Below are positions 61,165 through 64,000 of a stretch of 64,000 nt of DNA, piece by piece; within the stretch, counting starts at the first letter, position 1; every line of letters starts with the position of its first letter. Source of the DNA: Planctomycetota bacterium (GTDB lineage: Bacteria > Planctomycetota > Phycisphaerae > Phycisphaerales > Phycisphaeraceae); the NCBI GenBank assembly GCA_016350165.1, contig CP066225.1, forward strand, positions 62,001-126,000, given 5' to 3'. Position numbers and translations under genes: made by a program. Under the pieces are notes generated by a model. The model ran no database searches. It was given only the letters and a program-made list of their open reading frames with translations, and was not told the origin of the DNA.

Positions 61165-64000
61165 CTACAAGTGATCTTTCAAGAACTGACCAGTGAACGA
61201 CCCCTTCACCTTAGCCACCTTCTCAGGCGTACCCTCAGCCACAACATTCCCGCCCTTATCACCACCCTCAGGCCCCAAATCAATGATCCAGTCAGCACAC
61301 TTAATCACATCCATATTGTGCTCAATCACAACAACCGTATTCCCAGCATCAACCAATCGATCCAGCACATGAATCAATTTCTTCACATCCGCAAAGTGCA
61401 AACCAGTCGTCGGCTCATCCAGCACATACAACGTTTTACCCGTCGATCGCTTACCCAACTCCGTCGCCAACTTCACGCGCTGTGCCTCACCACCCGACAA
61501 CGTCGTCGATGCCTGCCCCAACGTGATATACGATAAACCAACATCATTTAATGCTGTCAATATCCGCTTGATATCTGGGAACGAATCAAAGAAATCTAGT
61601 GCCTGCTCAACCGTCATTTCAAGCACATCAGCAATCGTCTTACCCTTGTAATGCACTTCCAATGTCTCACGGTTATAACGATGCCCCTTACACACATCAC
61701 ACTCAACATACACATCTGGCAAGAAGTGCATCTCAATCTTCTTTGTACCCTGCCCACCACAAGATTCGCATCGGCCACCCTTCACATTAAACGAAAATCT
61801 GCCCGGCTTATACCCACGAATCTTCGCTTCCTTCGTCTTACTAAATAGATCACGCACCGAATTAAACACATTCGTATACGTCGCAGGATTCGAACGAGGC
61901 GTTCTACCAATTGGACTCTGATCCACCTCAATAATCCGGTTGATATTCTCAACACCCTTCAACCCCGCATGCTCGCCCGGCTTCTCTTTCGAGCCCAACA
62001 ACTCACGCTTAGCCGACCGCAGCAAAATACGATTCACAAGCGTTGATTTACCCGAACCCGAGACCCCTGTCACGACAACCATACCGCCCAAGGGGAACTT
62101 CACATCAATTCCATTCAGATTATTCTGCTTCGCACCCTTAACAACCAACGCCTTCGAATTCCCATTCAATTTCCTGCGTCTGTCAGGCGTATGAATTTCT
62201 TCCTTACCATTCAAAAACTTCGCGGTCAGCGACTTCTTATTCTTCAACACTTCCGCAAGCGTTCCCTGCGCAATCACCTCACCACCATGCACCCCAGGCC
62301 CCGGACCAATATCAATCAAATGATCCGACGCACGAATCGTATCTTCGTCATGCTCCACCACCAGCACAGTATTCCCAATATCCGTCAAGTGTCGCAGTGT
62401 CGTAATCAGCTTCTGATTATCTCTCTGGTGCAACCCAATCGTCGGCTCATCCAGCACATAACAGCAACCCACTAATCCCGACCCAACCTGCGTCGCCAAA
62501 CGAATACGCTGCGCCTCACCACCCGACAACGTCCCCGTCCCACGATTCAGATTCAAGTACCCCAAACCAACCGACAACATAAACCCAAGCCTTGCTCTCA
62601 CCTCTTTCAAAATAGGCTCAGCAATCACAGATTCTTCATCAGACAACTTCAAATTCGCAAAAAACTCAGCCGCATGCTCAATCGTCATCGTCACAACATC
62701 ATCAACGTTGTATGACTTTATCGCATTCTTCCGCTTCACCTTCACAGTTGCATCAATAAACACATTCAACGACTCTTCACGCAACCGTGCACCATCACAA
62801 GTCTCACACGCCGCCTCTGACAAATACGACGCAATAAAGTGCTTAAAGTTCTCCGACTCCGTATTCTCAAGCCTTCTCTGCAAGTTCGGAATCACACCCT
62901 CAAAAAACGCCCCATACTTACTCTCATCACGCGAGTTCGTACCATGCAGCAAAATCCTCTGAATCGGCTTACCCAGCTTCTTCCAAGGCGTTTCCGCATC
63001 AACTTCAAAATCCTTACAGAACTTCCGTATCGCGCGAGCATAAAAAATCTTCATGCGTTTGCCACCAAAACGCCAAGGCTCAATCGCCCCTGTACTCAAC
63101 GACTTGTCCTTATCCGCAACCACCAACTCCGTATCAAACTCAAACCGAATCCCCAACCCCGAACACGCTGGGCAGGCACCATAAGGCGAGTTAAATGAGA
63201 ACAGCCGAGGCTCTAAATCCTCAAGCGAACACTCCGGATGAACAGGGCACGCATACTTCTCAGAAAACAACGTATCGTCCCACTTCTCACGATCATCCGG
63301 ATCATTGATCGTCACCACAACCAATCCATCCGCAAGCTTTAACGACAATTCAGTCGAATCTGCAACACGCGCACGCAACCCTGTATCAGGATCTTCCTTC
63401 CCTTCATCACGAATCACCAACCGATCAACCACTGCCTCAATCGTATGCTGCTGATACCTTTGCGTTTTCGTCGTAAACGGAGTCCCCGCCTTCGACTCAC
63501 TGATCTCACGCAAATCCATGATCTCCCCATCAACACGCGCCCTCACAAAACCTTGCCGCGTCATCGCCTCGAAAATCTCTTTATGATGCCCCTTCTTACC
63601 CCTAATAATCGGCGACAAAATCATCAACCTTGTACCATCCGCATTATCCAAAATATGATCAACGATCTGCGTTGCCGATTGCGATGTAATCGGATGACCA
63701 CACTTCTTCCCAGTCTTCTCATCACGATGCCAACAGCGTGGATGCCCTGCCCGCGCAAACAGCAATCGCAGGTAGTCATAAATCTCAGTCGTCGTCGCAA
63801 CTGTCGATCTCGGGTTATGCGACGCCGACCGCTGCTCAATCGCAATCGTCGGAGGCAAACCTTCAATCGACTCAATATCAGGCTTCTGCAACTGATCCAA
63901 AAACTGACGCGCATACGCCGACAGCGATTCCATATACTTACGCTGCCCCTCAGCATAAATCGTATCGAACGCCAAAGACGACTTACCCGACCCTGACAAA
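61165..64000 (-). CDS. uvrA: Excinuclease ABC subunit UvrA, N-terminus cut by window edge
   Basis: The damage-recognising ATPase of nucleotide excision repair. The visible 944 codons start inside the first P-loop (SGSGKSSLAFDTIYAEG), so only about the first 30 residues are missing. Both ABC signatures (GTGTLSGGEAQRIRLATQVG, ASTTLSGGEAQRVKLATELG), the second Walker A (GVSGSGKSTLVNRIL near 672), and zinc Cys groups (CPACSGLG, CETCDGARL, CESCGGQG with CDVCKG) are present. The first zinc-site segment reads HPRCWHRDEKTGKKCGHP. Its stop 61165 is followed by about 170 bases before the sulP gene. Confidence 0.97.
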   Translation of the reverse strand, partial: LSGSGKSSLAFDTIYAEGQRKYMESLSAYARQFLDQLQKPDIESIEGLPPTIAIEQRSASHNPRSTVATTTEIYDYLRLLFARAGHPRCWHRDEKTGKKCGHPITSQSATQIVDHILDNADGTRLMILSPIIRGKKGHHKEIFEAMTRQGFVRARVDGEIMDLREISESKAGTPFTTKTQRYQQHTIEAVVDRLVIRDEGKEDPDTGLRARVADSTELSLKLADGLVVVTINDPDDREKWDDTLFSEKYACPVHPECSLEDLEPRLFSFNSPYGACPACSGLGIRFEFDTELVVADKDKSLSTGAIEPWRFGGKRMKIFYARAIRKFCKDFEVDAETPWKKLGKPIQRILLHGTNSRDESKYGAFFEGVIPNLQRRLENTESENFKHFIASYLSEAACETCDGARLREESLNVFIDATVKVKRKNAIKSYNVDDVVTMTIEHAAEFFANLKLSDEESVIAEPILKEVRARLGFMLSVGLGYLNLNRGTGTLSGGEAQRIRLATQVGSGLVGCCYVLDEPTIGLHQRDNQKLITTLRHLTDIGNTVLVVEHDEDTIRASDHLIDIGPGPGVHGGEVIAQGTLAEVLKNKKSLTAKFLNGKEEIHTPDRRRKLNGNSKALVVKGAKQNNLNGIDVKFPLGGMVVVTGVSGSGKSTLVNRILLRSAKRELLGSKEKPGEHAGLKGVENINRIIEVDQSPIGRTPRSNPATYTNVFNSVRDLFSKTKEAKIRGYKPGRFSFNVKGGRCESCGGQGTKKIEMHFLPDVYVECDVCKGHRYNRETLEVHYKGKTIADVLEMTVEQALDFFDSFPDIKRILTALNDVGLSYITLGQASTTLSGGEAQRVKLATELGKRSTGKTLYVLDEPTTGLHFADVKKLIHVLDRLVDAGNTVVVIEHNMDVIKCADWIIDLGPEGGDKGGNVVAEGTPEKVAKVKGSFTGQFLKDHL

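Noticed and set aside
1-64000. CRISPR arrays, IS elements, prophage genes, rRNA or tRNA genes
   Set aside because: No regularly spaced direct repeats, transposase or phage genes, or RNA gene signatures were seen anywhere in the window.

Overview
The window looks like a chromosomal segment of a planctomycete, most likely of the Phycisphaerae. This is an inference from gene content and style: two GspE/PilB-type ATPases, a large pseudopilin operon, the hopanoid gene hpnH, secreted proteins peculiar to the group, a complete PBP2/RodA pair and a moderate GC content. No rRNA, tRNA, CRISPR array or insertion sequence was recognised. Both edges cut genes: a secreted protein on the left and uvrA on the right.

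Layout. 1-6.9 kb: a truncated secreted protein, a pilB/gspE-pilT pair, a secreted trypsin-fold protein that has lost its catalytic His and Ser and carries DnaJ-like zinc motifs, and an orphan gene. 6.9-11 kb: two long gene-poor stretches around a zinc-ribbon membrane protein. 11-23.8 kb: a type II secretion/type IV pilus-like operon (gspE, gspF, five pseudopilin genes and a 1340-residue GspK/PilX-like protein). 23.9-28.5 kb: a HIT protein, two tandem acetyltransferases, the fmt-def pair and an HU/IHF protein. 28.7-33.1 kb: a bioF-like gene and a sulfur operon (ArsR regulator, CoA-disulfide reductase-rhodanese, membrane rhodanese). 33.2-40.4 kb: mrp, two Spy/CpxP-like LTxxQ proteins, an ABC ATPase and its large membrane partner. 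40.5-45.1 kb: pyrC, a stand-alone YcaO gene followed by two tiny paralogous peptide genes, and an acetyltransferase. 45.5-50.2 kb: a fused tandem gamma-glutamyltransferase and an ECF sigma factor with a membrane partner. 50.4-64 kb: hpnH, rsmG, a BNR/lyase-like secreted protein, an interrupted zinc-ribbon gene, rodA-pbp2, a solitary atpC, a SulP transporter and uvrA.

The best candidate for an undescribed system is at 42.1-44.5 kb. A YcaO-domain protein with its ATP-binding motifs intact, but no visible E1-like or TfuA partner, is followed by two short genes (48 and 35 residues). They share the start M-x-IKWKGG-[ML]-IVPR and then diverge completely, as in a leader/core precursor peptide. Each has its own matching promoter (TTGCCTTAC, 16-nt spacer, TAATAT or TACTAT), an inverted repeat CAGYACA...TGTRCTG at the same distance downstream, a good ribosome binding site and its own terminator. 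This suggests a new RiPP-like family, although modification by YcaO is inference.

Other notable points are the GGT-GGT fusion in which copy 1 has lost a substrate-binding Asp and inside which the strand GC bias flips near 46.4 kb, the pseudo-protease at 4.2-6.2 kb, the in-frame stop in the gene at 54.3-54.7 kb, and several long inverted repeats in gene-poor DNA. Start codons were moved from the longest open frame where a ribosome binding site or family length favoured an internal ATG.
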